The notes beneath the pieces were generated by a model, which worked only from the letters and a program-made list of their open reading frames with translations, made no database searches and was not told where the DNA came from. Below, piece after piece: positions 57,306 to 64,000 of a stretch of 64,000 nt of DNA (the first letter of the stretch is position 1; each line of letters starts with the position of its first letter). This DNA comes from Amycolatopsis nalaikhensis (GTDB taxonomy: Bacteria; Actinomycetota; Actinomycetes; Mycobacteriales; Pseudonocardiaceae). The position numbers and the translations under genes are program-made. The stretch lies in NCBI RefSeq assembly GCF_030264295.1, contig NZ_CP127173.1, positions 4,719,501 through 4,783,500 on the forward strand, given 5' to 3'.

Positions 57306-58961
57306 GTGACTCCCGCCGCTCTCGCCGACCTGGTCCGCAGCTCCGCCGTGCAGGTGCTCGCCGCACGTGGCATCGACGACGCCGTGCTGCCGGAGCAGGT
57401 GACCATCGAACGCCCGCGCAACCCCGACCACGGCGACTACGCGACGAACCTGGCCTTGCAGGTGGCCAAGAAGGCCGGCCTCAAGCCCCGCGAGTTCGCC
57501 GAGGCGCTGGCCGAAGCGGTCTCGGCGGACGACGGCGTCGCGTCGGCCGAGGTCGCCGGTCCCGGCTTCCTCAACTTCCGGCTCGCCGCGGCCGCGCAGG
57601 GCGACATCGTGCGCCAGGTGCTCGACGCCGGCGCCGCGTACGGCCGCGGTGACGCGCTGGCCGGGACGAAGATCAACCTCGAGTTCGTCTCGGCGAACCC
57701 GACCGGCCCGATCCACCTCGGCGGCACGCGCTGGGCCGCGGTCGGCGACGCGCTGGGCCGTGTGCTGGCCGCGCAGGGCGCCGACGTCACCCGCGAGTAC
57801 TACTTCAACGACGCCGGTGCCCAGATCGACCGGTTCGTCCGGTCCCTGATCGCCGCCGCGAAGGGCGAGCCCGCGCCCGAGGACGGCTACGCGGGCGGCT
57901 ACATCAACGACATCGCCGCCGAGGTCATCAAGGCCGAGCCGAGCGCGCTGTCGCTGCCCGAGCAGGAGCGGCACGAGACCTTCCGCCGCATCGGCATCGA
58001 GCTGATGTTCGGCGAGATCAAGCAGAGCCTGCACGAGTTCGGCACCGACTTCGACGTCTACTTCCACGAGGACTCGCTGCACAAGTCCGGCGCGGTCGAC
58101 GCCGCCGTCCAGCAGCTGAAGGACTCCGGGAACCTCTACTTCGAGGACGGCGCCTGGTGGCTGAAGTCCAAGGAGTACGGCGACGACAAGGACCGCGTCG
58201 TCATCAAGCAGGACGGCAACCCGGCCTACATCGCCGGTGACCTGGCCTACTTCAAGGACAAGCGCAACCGCGGCTTCGACCTGTGCATCTACATGCTCGG
58301 CGCGGACCACCACGGCTACATCGCGCGCCTGAAGGCCGCCGCGGCCGCGTTCGGCGACGACCCGGGGACCGTCGAGGTGCTGATCGGCCAGATGGTCAAC
58401 CTGGTCAGCGACGGCAAGCCGGTGCGGATGTCCAAGCGCGCGGGCACCGTGATCACCATGGAGGACCTCGTCGAGGCCGTCGGCGTCGACCCGGCCCGCT
58501 ACGAGCTGATCCGGTACTCCGTCGACTCCACTTTGGATGTCGACCTGGACCTGCTGCGCAAGCACTCCAACGACAACCCCGTCTACTACGTCCAGTACGC
58601 GCACGCGCGGCTGGCGTCCCTGCAGCGCAACGCCGCCGATCTCGGCTTGAAGTCCACTTCGGACGTCGACTTCGGACTCTTGACGCTGCCCGCCGAGGGC
58701 GATCTGATCCGCACCATCGGCGAATTCCCGGAAACCGTGCGCCGCGCCGCCGAAATGCGGGAGCCGCACCGGATCGCGCGCTACCTCGAAGAACTCGCGG
58801 GCGCCTACCACAAGTTCTACACCGTGGGCCGCGTGCTGCCCATGGGCGACGAAGAGGCGACCCCTCTGACGTACGCCCGGCTCGCGCTCTGCGAAGCCGC
58901 CCGCCAGGTGCTGGCGAACGGCCTCGCGCTGCTCGGTGTCTCCGCTCCGGAACGGATGTAA
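57306..58961 (+). CDS. argS: arginine--tRNA ligase
   Basis: The 551-residue class I synthetase charges tRNA-Arg. It has the HIGH-like ANPTGPIHLGGTRWAAVGDA, the KMSKS-like RMSKRAGTVITMEDL, and the C-terminal DALR domain ending LLGVSAPERM. It fits ArgS of actinobacteria. GTG at 57306 is chosen because it sits 7 bases after a TAGAAT -10; an upstream GTG/ATG reading is not supported. It is followed 3 bases later by lysA, as in many actinobacteria. Confidence 0.95.
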   Translation: MTPAALADLVRSSAVQVLAARGIDDAVLPEQVTIERPRNPDHGDYATNLALQVAKKAGLKPREFAEALAEAVSADDGVASAEVAGPGFLNFRLAAAAQGDIVRQVLDAGAAYGRGDALAGTKINLEFVSANPTGPIHLGGTRWAAVGDALGRVLAAQGADVTREYYFNDAGAQIDRFVRSLIAAAKGEPAPEDGYAGGYINDIAAEVIKAEPSALSLPEQERHETFRRIGIELMFGEIKQSLHEFGTDFDVYFHEDSLHKSGAVDAAVQQLKDSGNLYFEDGAWWLKSKEYGDDKDRVVIKQDGNPAYIAGDLAYFKDKRNRGFDLCIYMLGADHHGYIARLKAAAAAFGDDPGTVEVLIGQMVNLVSDGKPVRMSKRAGTVITMEDLVEAVGVDPARYELIRYSVDSTLDVDLDLLRKHSNDNPVYYVQYAHARLASLQRNAADLGLKSTSDVDFGLLTLPAEGDLIRTIGEFPETVRRAAEMREPHRIARYLEELAGAYHKFYTVGRVLPMGDEEATPLTYARLALCEAARQVLANGLALLGVSAPERM

Positions 58962-58964
58962 GAA

Positions 58965-60395
58965 ATGGCGCACCCCGCGGGCCCCAGGCACGCCGACGTC
59001 TACCCCCACGCCGACACCTCCGGGCACCAGCCTTCGGGGGCCGACGAGCTCGACAAGCTGCCCGCGAAAGTGTGGCCGCGCAACACCTTCCGCGCCCACG
59101 ACGGCGTCGTGCGGATCGCCGGCGTCGACGTGCGCGAGCTGGCCGAGAAGCACGGCACGCCGCTGTTCGTGGTCGACGAGGCCGACTTCAAGTCGCGCTG
59201 CGCGGACTACGCCGAGGCGTTCGACGACCCGTCGCTCGTGCACTACGCGTCCAAGGCGTTCCTGTCGATCGAGATCGCCCGCTGGGTGGCCGAGCAGGGG
59301 CTGAGCCTCGACGTCTGCAGCGGCGGCGAGCTCGCCGTGGCGCAGCGCGCGGACTTCCCGGCCGAGCGGATCACCTTCCACGGCAACAACAAGTCGCCGG
59401 CGGAGCTGGAAGCCGCGGTCGTCGCGGGCGTGGGCACGATCGTGCTCGACTCCTACTTCGAGATCGCCCGGCTGGCCGACATCGCCGCGCGCCACGACGT
59501 CGTGCAGCCGGTGCTGATCCGGGTCACCGTCGGCGTCGAGGCGCACACCCACGAGTTCATCGCGACCGCCCACGAGGACCAGAAGTTCGGGTTCTCCCTG
59601 GCGAGCGGCGACGCCGCCGAGGCGGTCCGCCGGGTGCTCAACGCGCGGTCGCTCAAGCTCGTTGGCCTGCACAGCCACATCGGTTCGCAGATCTTCGACG
59701 CGGACGGCTTCGAGGTCGCCGCCCGCCGCGTCGTCGGGCTGCTCGCCGACCTGGCCAAGGAGCACGGCCCCGAGCTGCTCGACCAGCTGAGCCTGGTCGA
59801 CCTCGGCGGTGGCTTCGGCATCGCCTACACCGAGAAGGACAACCCGCCGCCGCCCGCGCAGATGATCACGCAGATCCGCGAGATCGTCCGCAAGGAGTGC
59901 GCGTACGCGGGCCTGCCGGTGCCGCGGATCGCCGGCGAGCCCGGCCGCGCGATCGCCGGTCCCGGCACGGTCACGCTCTACGAGGTCGGCACCATCAAGG
60001 ACGTCTCGCTCGGCGACGACGTCTCGCGCCGGTACGTGAGCGTCGACGGCGGGATGAGCGACAACATCCGGACCGCGCTGTACGACGCCGTGTACGACGT
60101 CCGGCTGGTTTCCCGGTCCGCGGGCGACAACGAGCAGCCGGTGCAGGCCGTGCTGTCCCGGGTCGTGGGAAAACACTGTGAGTCCGGCGACATCGTCGTA
60201 CGAGACTGCTGGCTGCCCGACACGCTGGCTCCCGGCGACCTGCTGGCGGTCGCGGCGACCGGCGCCTACTGCTACTCGATGGCGAGCACGTACAACCGGC
60301 AGCCGCGCCCGGCCGTGGTCGCGGTGCGCAACGGCAGCTCCCGGCTGCTGCTGCGCCGGGAGACGACCGACGACATGCTGCGCCTGGAGGTCTGA
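58965..60395 (+). CDS. lysA: diaminopimelate decarboxylase
   Basis: The 476-residue fold III PLP enzyme makes L-lysine from meso-diaminopimelate. PLP lysine is in LVHYASKAFLSIEI. The GLHSHIGSQIFDADGF, LDLGGGFGI-like VDLGGGFGIAYTEKDNPP and EPGRAIAGPG segments are present, and the C-terminal GDIVVRDCWLPD carries the active-site cysteine region. ATG at 58965 is right after argS. Lysine is also needed for the aspartate-family run with hom and thrC downstream. Confidence 0.95.
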   Translation: MAHPAGPRHADVYPHADTSGHQPSGADELDKLPAKVWPRNTFRAHDGVVRIAGVDVRELAEKHGTPLFVVDEADFKSRCADYAEAFDDPSLVHYASKAFLSIEIARWVAEQGLSLDVCSGGELAVAQRADFPAERITFHGNNKSPAELEAAVVAGVGTIVLDSYFEIARLADIAARHDVVQPVLIRVTVGVEAHTHEFIATAHEDQKFGFSLASGDAAEAVRRVLNARSLKLVGLHSHIGSQIFDADGFEVAARRVVGLLADLAKEHGPELLDQLSLVDLGGGFGIAYTEKDNPPPPAQMITQIREIVRKECAYAGLPVPRIAGEPGRAIAGPGTVTLYEVGTIKDVSLGDDVSRRYVSVDGGMSDNIRTALYDAVYDVRLVSRSAGDNEQPVQAVLSRVVGKHCESGDIVVRDCWLPDTLAPGDLLAVAATGAYCYSMASTYNRQPRPAVVAVRNGSSRLLLRRETTDDMLRLEV

Positions 60396-60400
60396 ACACA

Positions 60401-61711
60401 GTGGCTGCCCCACAGGAGAAGGCCATCAGGGTCGCCCTGCTCGGCTGCGGAACGGTCGGCGGCGAGGTCGCGCGGCTGCTCACCGAGCAGGCGGACGAGC
60501 TGGCCGCCCGGGCGGGCGCGCCGGTCGAGCTGGCCGGCATCGCGGTCCGCCGCCCCGACAAGCACCCGGAACTGCCGCCGGAGCTGCTGACCGCCGACGC
60601 CGAGAAGCTCGTCACCAGCGACGACGTCGACGTCGTGGTCGAGCTGGTCGGCGGGATCGAGCCGGTGCGCGGCTGGCTGGTCGCCGCGCTGAAGGCCGGG
60701 AAGTCCGTGGTCACGGCGAACAAGGCGCTGCTGGCCGAGCACTCGGCCGACCTGTTCGAGGCCGCCGACGCGGCAGGTGCCGACCTGTACTTCGAGGCCG
60801 CGGTCGCCGGGGCCATCCCGCTGCTGCGCCCGCTGCGCGAGTCGCTGGCCGGTGACCGGATCACCCGCGTGATGGGCATCGTCAACGGCACCACGAACTA
60901 CATCCTGTCCGCGATGGACTCCACCGGCGCGGGCTACGCCGAGACGCTCGACGAGGCCAGCCGCCTCGGGTACGCCGAGGCCGACCCGACCGCCGACGTC
61001 GACGGCTACGACGCCGCGTCGAAGGCGGCGATCCTGGCGTCGCTGGCCTTCCACACCCGCGTGACGGCTTCGGACGTGCACCGCGAGGGCATCGCCGACG
61101 TCACCGCCGCCGACCTCGCCGCGGCCCGCATGCTCGGCCGCACGGTCAAGCTGCTCGCCATCTGCGAGCGGGTGACCGACGACGACGGCGTCGAGTCCGT
61201 CTCGGCCCGCGTGCACCCGGTGATGATCCCGCGCAGCCACCAGCTGGCCGGCGTCGGCGGCGCGTTCAACGCCGTGTACGTCGAGGCCGACGCCGCGGGC
61301 GAGCTGATGTTCTACGGCCAGGGCGCGGGCGGCGCGCCGACCGCGAGCGCGGTGCTCGGCGACCTCGTCGCGGTGGCCCGCAACCGGGTCGCGGGCGGCC
61401 GCGGCCCGCGCGAGTCCGCGCACGCGGCGTTGCCGGTGCGGCCGATGGGGCAGACGCCGACGCGTTACCACGTAAGCCTTTCCGTCGCCGACCGCGCCGG
61501 GGTGCTCGCCCAGGTGGCGCACGCGTTCGCCGCGCACGACGTGAGCATCGCGGCCGTGCGGCAGAGCGACGTCGGCGACCGCGCGAGCCTCGTCGTCGTG
61601 ACGCACCAGGCACCGGACGCCGCCCTGCAGTCCACTGTGGACGAGATCGCGAAGCTCGACGTCGTCCACGAAGTTGTCAGCGTCATGCGCGTGGAAGGCG
61701 AAGACCAGTGA
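60401..61711 (+). CDS. hom: homoserine dehydrogenase
   Basis: The 436-residue protein reduces aspartate semialdehyde to homoserine. It has the N-terminal nucleotide motif VALLGCGTVGGEVARLL, VVTANKALLAEH, GIVNGTTNYILSAM, the YAEADPTADVDGYDAASKAA catalytic segment, and a C-terminal ACT domain (YHVSLSVADRAGVLAQVAHA) for threonine feedback. GTG at 60401 follows lysA by 5 bases. It is translationally coupled to thrC by a 4-base overlap. Confidence 0.95.
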   Translation: MAAPQEKAIRVALLGCGTVGGEVARLLTEQADELAARAGAPVELAGIAVRRPDKHPELPPELLTADAEKLVTSDDVDVVVELVGGIEPVRGWLVAALKAGKSVVTANKALLAEHSADLFEAADAAGADLYFEAAVAGAIPLLRPLRESLAGDRITRVMGIVNGTTNYILSAMDSTGAGYAETLDEASRLGYAEADPTADVDGYDAASKAAILASLAFHTRVTASDVHREGIADVTAADLAAARMLGRTVKLLAICERVTDDDGVESVSARVHPVMIPRSHQLAGVGGAFNAVYVEADAAGELMFYGQGAGGAPTASAVLGDLVAVARNRVAGGRGPRESAHAALPVRPMGQTPTRYHVSLSVADRAGVLAQVAHAFAAHDVSIAAVRQSDVGDRASLVVVTHQAPDAALQSTVDEIAKLDVVHEVVSVMRVEGEDQ

Positions 61712-62769
61712 GCACCCAGGCCTGGCCGGGAATCATCGAGGCGTACCGGGACCGCGTCCCGGTCCCGGACGGGGCGCGGGTCGTCACGCTCGGGGAGGGC
61801 AACACGCCGCTGCTGCCCGCCCACCACCTGTCCGAGCTGACCGGCTGCGAGGTGTACCTCAAGGTCGAAGGGGCCAACCCGACCGGCTCGTTCAAGGACC
61901 GCGGGATGACCGTGGCCATCACGCACGCGCTCGCGAGCGGGCTCAAGGCGGTGATCTGCGCGTCGACCGGCAATACGTCCGCATCGGCCGCGGCCTACGC
62001 CGCCCGCGCCGGGCTCACCTGCGCGGTGCTGGTGCCCCAGGGCAAGATCGCGATGGGCAAGCTCGCCCAGGCCGTGCTGCACGGCGCGCGGATCCTGCAG
62101 GTCGACGGCAACTTCGACGACTGCCTCGAACTCGCCCGCAAGACCGCGGCCGACTACCCGGTCACGCTGGTCAACTCGGTCAACCCGGTGCGCATCGCGG
62201 GCCAGAAGACCGCGGCGTTCGAGATCTGCGACGTGCTCGGCACGGCGCCGGACATCCACTGCCTGCCGGTGGGCAACGCGGGCAACATCACCGCCTACTG
62301 GGCGGGCTATTCGGAGTACGCGGCCGACGGTGTGGTGAAGAACACCCCGCGGATGTTGGGCTTCCAGGCGGCCGGTGCGGCGCCGCTGGTGCTGGGCGAG
62401 CCGGTGCGCGACCCGGACACGATCGCGACCGCGATCCGGATCGGCAGCCCGGCGTCGTGGACCGCCGCGGTGAAGGCGAAGGACGAGTCGGACGGGCTCT
62501 TCGACGCCGTCACCGACGAGAAGATCCTCGAGGCGTACCGGCTGCTCGCGGGCCGCGAAGGCGTGTTCGTCGAGCCGGCGTCGGCCACCAGCGTGGCCGG
62601 TCTGCTGGCCACCGCCGCCGACGGCAGGCTCCCGAAGGGCTCGCGCGTGGTCTGCACGGTCACCGGGCACGGCCTGAAGGACCCGCAGACGGCGCTGGCG
62701 GGCAACGTCGAGGTCGAGCCGCTCGCGGTGGACCCCTCGGCGGTCGCGGCGGCGCTGGACCTGCGATGA
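61708..62769 (+). CDS. thrC: threonine synthase
   Basis: The 353-residue PLP fold II enzyme converts O-phosphohomoserine to threonine. It has PTGSFKDRGMTVAITHALAS with the PLP lysine, STGNTSASAAAYAARAGL, GNAGNITAYWAGY and EPASATSVAG. GTG at 61708 overlaps the hom stop. The 106 bases to thrB are a repeat-rich hairpin. Confidence 0.94.
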   Translation: MSTQAWPGIIEAYRDRVPVPDGARVVTLGEGNTPLLPAHHLSELTGCEVYLKVEGANPTGSFKDRGMTVAITHALASGLKAVICASTGNTSASAAAYAARAGLTCAVLVPQGKIAMGKLAQAVLHGARILQVDGNFDDCLELARKTAADYPVTLVNSVNPVRIAGQKTAAFEICDVLGTAPDIHCLPVGNAGNITAYWAGYSEYAADGVVKNTPRMLGFQAAGAAPLVLGEPVRDPDTIATAIRIGSPASWTAAVKAKDESDGLFDAVTDEKILEAYRLLAGREGVFVEPASATSVAGLLATAADGRLPKGSRVVCTVTGHGLKDPQTALAGNVEVEPLAVDPSAVAAALDLR

Positions 62770-62780
62770 CCGGCACCCGC

Positions 62781-62875
62781 TCGCAAGCGCCCCAATGTGG
62801 CATTGGGTGCGCTGGACGCACCGAACGCCACATTGGGTGCGCTGGACGCACCCGACGCCACATTGGGGCGCTCGC
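62781..62875. repeat. 30-bp tandem repeat within a hairpin, thrC-thrB gap
   Basis: Outer arms AGCGCCCCAATGTGGC (62786-62801) and GCCACATTGGGGCGCT (62857-62872) are perfect 16-bp complements. Between them CATTGGGTGCGCTGGACGCA repeats with period 30 (62801 and 62831), then a third partial copy from 62861. In one frame it encodes near-repeats of GALDAPNATL, but no gene is expected here. It fills the whole intercistronic gap. Confidence 0.85.
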
Positions 62876-63760
62876 ATGACCGGCTTCCGGATCACCGTCC
62901 CGGCCTCCACCGCGAACCTCGGCCCCGGCTTCGACGCCTTCGGCATGGCGCTGGCGCTCTACGACGTCGTCGAGGTGCAGGCCACCGACGGCGAGCTCAA
63001 GGTCGAGGTGATCGACGCCGGTGCCGGCGGGGTCGCCGACGTGCCCACCGACGAGACCCACCTCGTCGTGCGCGCGATCCTGCGGACCTGCGCGCACCTC
63101 GGCGTCGAGCTGCCCGGCCTGCACCTGCGCTGCTCGAACGCGATCCCGCACGCGCGCGGGCTCGGTTCGTCGGCGGCCGCGGTCGTCTCCGGCGTCGCCG
63201 CCGGGTACGCCTTGGCGGGCCGGGAGATCGACACGTCCGAGGCGCTGCAGCTGGCGGCCGGGTTCGAAGGCCACGCCGACAACGCGGCGGCGAGCCTGCT
63301 CGGCGGGTTCGTGCTGGCCTGGAGCGAGGGTGGCGAATTCCACGCCGAGCGGTTCACGCCGCACGCGGCGATCCGGCCGGTCGTGGCGGTGCCGTCGGTG
63401 CGCTCGGCCACCGCGACCACCCGCGGCCTGCTGCCGCCGACCGTGCCGCACGCCGACGCCGCGCATAACGCGGGCCGCGCCGCCCTCGCCGTGCACGCCC
63501 TGACCGCGAAGCCGGAGCTGCTGCTCGCGGCCACCGAAGACCGGCTGCACCAGCACTACCGGGCGCCCGCGTACCCGGCGAGCACCGAGCTGGTGGCGAC
63601 GCTGCGTGCACGGGGCGTGGCCGCCGCGGTGTCCGGCGCGGGTCCGACGGTGCTCGCGCTGACCACCACGGGAATACTCCCGGCGGACGTCGGCGTTGAG
63701 GGGTTCGACGTCTTCGAGCTGCCCGTGGATCTCGCGGGTGTGCAGGTTGCGGCTCAGTAA
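62876..63760 (+). CDS. thrB: homoserine kinase
   Basis: The 294-residue GHMP kinase phosphorylates homoserine. It has PASTANLGPGFDAFGMALAL, the ATP motif IPHARGLGSSAAAVVSGVAA, the GHADNAAASLLGGFVLAW catalytic segment and AAVSGAGPTVLAL near the C-terminus. ATG at 62876 lies 3 bases after the right hairpin arm, so the repeat could affect translation. Longer readings would translate the repeat and are rejected. Confidence 0.94.
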   Translation: MTGFRITVPASTANLGPGFDAFGMALALYDVVEVQATDGELKVEVIDAGAGGVADVPTDETHLVVRAILRTCAHLGVELPGLHLRCSNAIPHARGLGSSAAAVVSGVAAGYALAGREIDTSEALQLAAGFEGHADNAAASLLGGFVLAWSEGGEFHAERFTPHAAIRPVVAVPSVRSATATTRGLLPPTVPHADAAHNAGRAALAVHALTAKPELLLAATEDRLHQHYRAPAYPASTELVATLRARGVAAAVSGAGPTVLALTTTGILPADVGVEGFDVFELPVDLAGVQVAAQ

Positions 63761-64000
63761 AGGCTGGGTCACGTGCCCGCGGTCGAGGCCGCCACGCGGG
63801 GGGTGGTTGTTGCACCCGGCACCCGCGCGGTCTACCCTCGGGGGCGTTCGATCACCGTGCGTTTCCGCACCCGATGCCGGTCCTCCCGGATCGCATCCTT
63901 CGTTGATCCGCCGAATCCGCACCGCCTGGCACGCGGGGTAACGCGGAAGGACGCAGGCGGGTTTCCGGTCTCGGCGGTGCCGAATTCCGCATCCTCCGTT
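63761..64000. other. non-coding leader downstream of thrB
   Basis: Nothing coding is visible. In actinobacteria thrB is often followed by rho, which has a long leader; this stretch could be that leader, cut by the window edge. A TTGTTG near 63807 with TACCCT about 20 bases on is a weak promoter candidate only. Confidence 0.35.

Noticed and set aside
56976..60413. A 1145-codon open frame on the minus strand
   Set aside because: It is antisense to argS and lysA, whose motifs are certain; the frame is Arg/Asp/Val/Gln-rich low-complexity, as expected for the shadow of a high-GC gene.
62795..62875. Extended homoserine kinase start that translates the repeat
   Set aside because: The repeat-encoded peptide is not part of any GHMP kinase; ATG 62876 gives the normal length.
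62781..62875. CRISPR-like array
   Set aside because: Only two to three tandem units without unique spacers, and no cas genes in the window.

Overview
The window is high-GC actinobacterial chromosome with almost all codons ending in G or C, many GTG starts and many 4-base ATGA/GTGA stop-start overlaps. A WS/DGAT acyltransferase, a PQQ operon, a gas-vesicle-type cluster, leaderless-looking promoters and intergenic hairpin repeats with TGAATGA-S-TCATTCA arms together suggest a Pseudonocardiaceae genome, most likely Amycolatopsis or a close relative. The genus is inferred from family knowledge and was not checked against a database.

Positions 1-10,346 hold an accessory catabolic module. It has a DUF3830 gene, a class III aminotransferase broken by a one-base insertion, a succinate-semialdehyde-type dehydrogenase, a tartrate/D-malate-type dehydrogenase, an FCD-type GntR regulator, two Asp/Glu-racemase-fold proteins, a D-2-hydroxyacid dehydrogenase and an amidase. 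Three copies of the palindrome ATTGT(T/C)GACAAT (1755, 7089, 7930) sit in its promoter regions, so the module looks like one regulon. Positions 10,405-13,611 hold two ArsR-like regulators, a MaoC-like hydratase and an MFS transporter. Positions 13,659-16,589 are a translationally coupled PQQ operon (pqqA-C-D-E-B, minus strand), followed by a WS/DGAT gene.

Positions 18,151-30,121 hold a second catabolic module: FAD oxidoreductase, ThDP enzyme, HyuA, HyuB, SDR, its own GntR regulator, an HTH protein, a CaiB-type CoA-transferase and a class III aminotransferase. A 25-bp perfect inverted repeat lies between the -35 and -10 of the ThDP-hyuAB operon. Positions 30,179-43,679 are mostly housekeeping and regulatory genes: VOC, GNAT, IclR, paired PH-domain membrane proteins, PAC2, methyltransferases, MarR/thioesterase, a lone MCE protein, TetR/FAD monooxygenase, YggT, an MBL-fold hydrolase and AraC.

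Positions 44,205-49,241 are a gas-vesicle-type cluster (gvpA, F, G, O, J, L, S, K) led by a frameshifted membrane/acidic-tail gene and an SRPBCC protein. It is followed by a stress-promoter-driven GlsB/YeaQ-like membrane protein. Positions 49,585-57,145 carry an SDR, an iron-box-controlled EfeO-P19 fusion lipoprotein with a membrane partner, tRNA-Arg(CCG), an epoxide hydrolase, a CDF metal exporter, a secreted ricin-type lectin and a DUF305/DUF3105 pair. Positions 57,306-63,760 are the core run argS-lysA-hom-thrC-thrB, with a 30-bp tandem repeat inside a hairpin between thrC and thrB. The last 240 bases are non-coding, probably the leader of the next gene.
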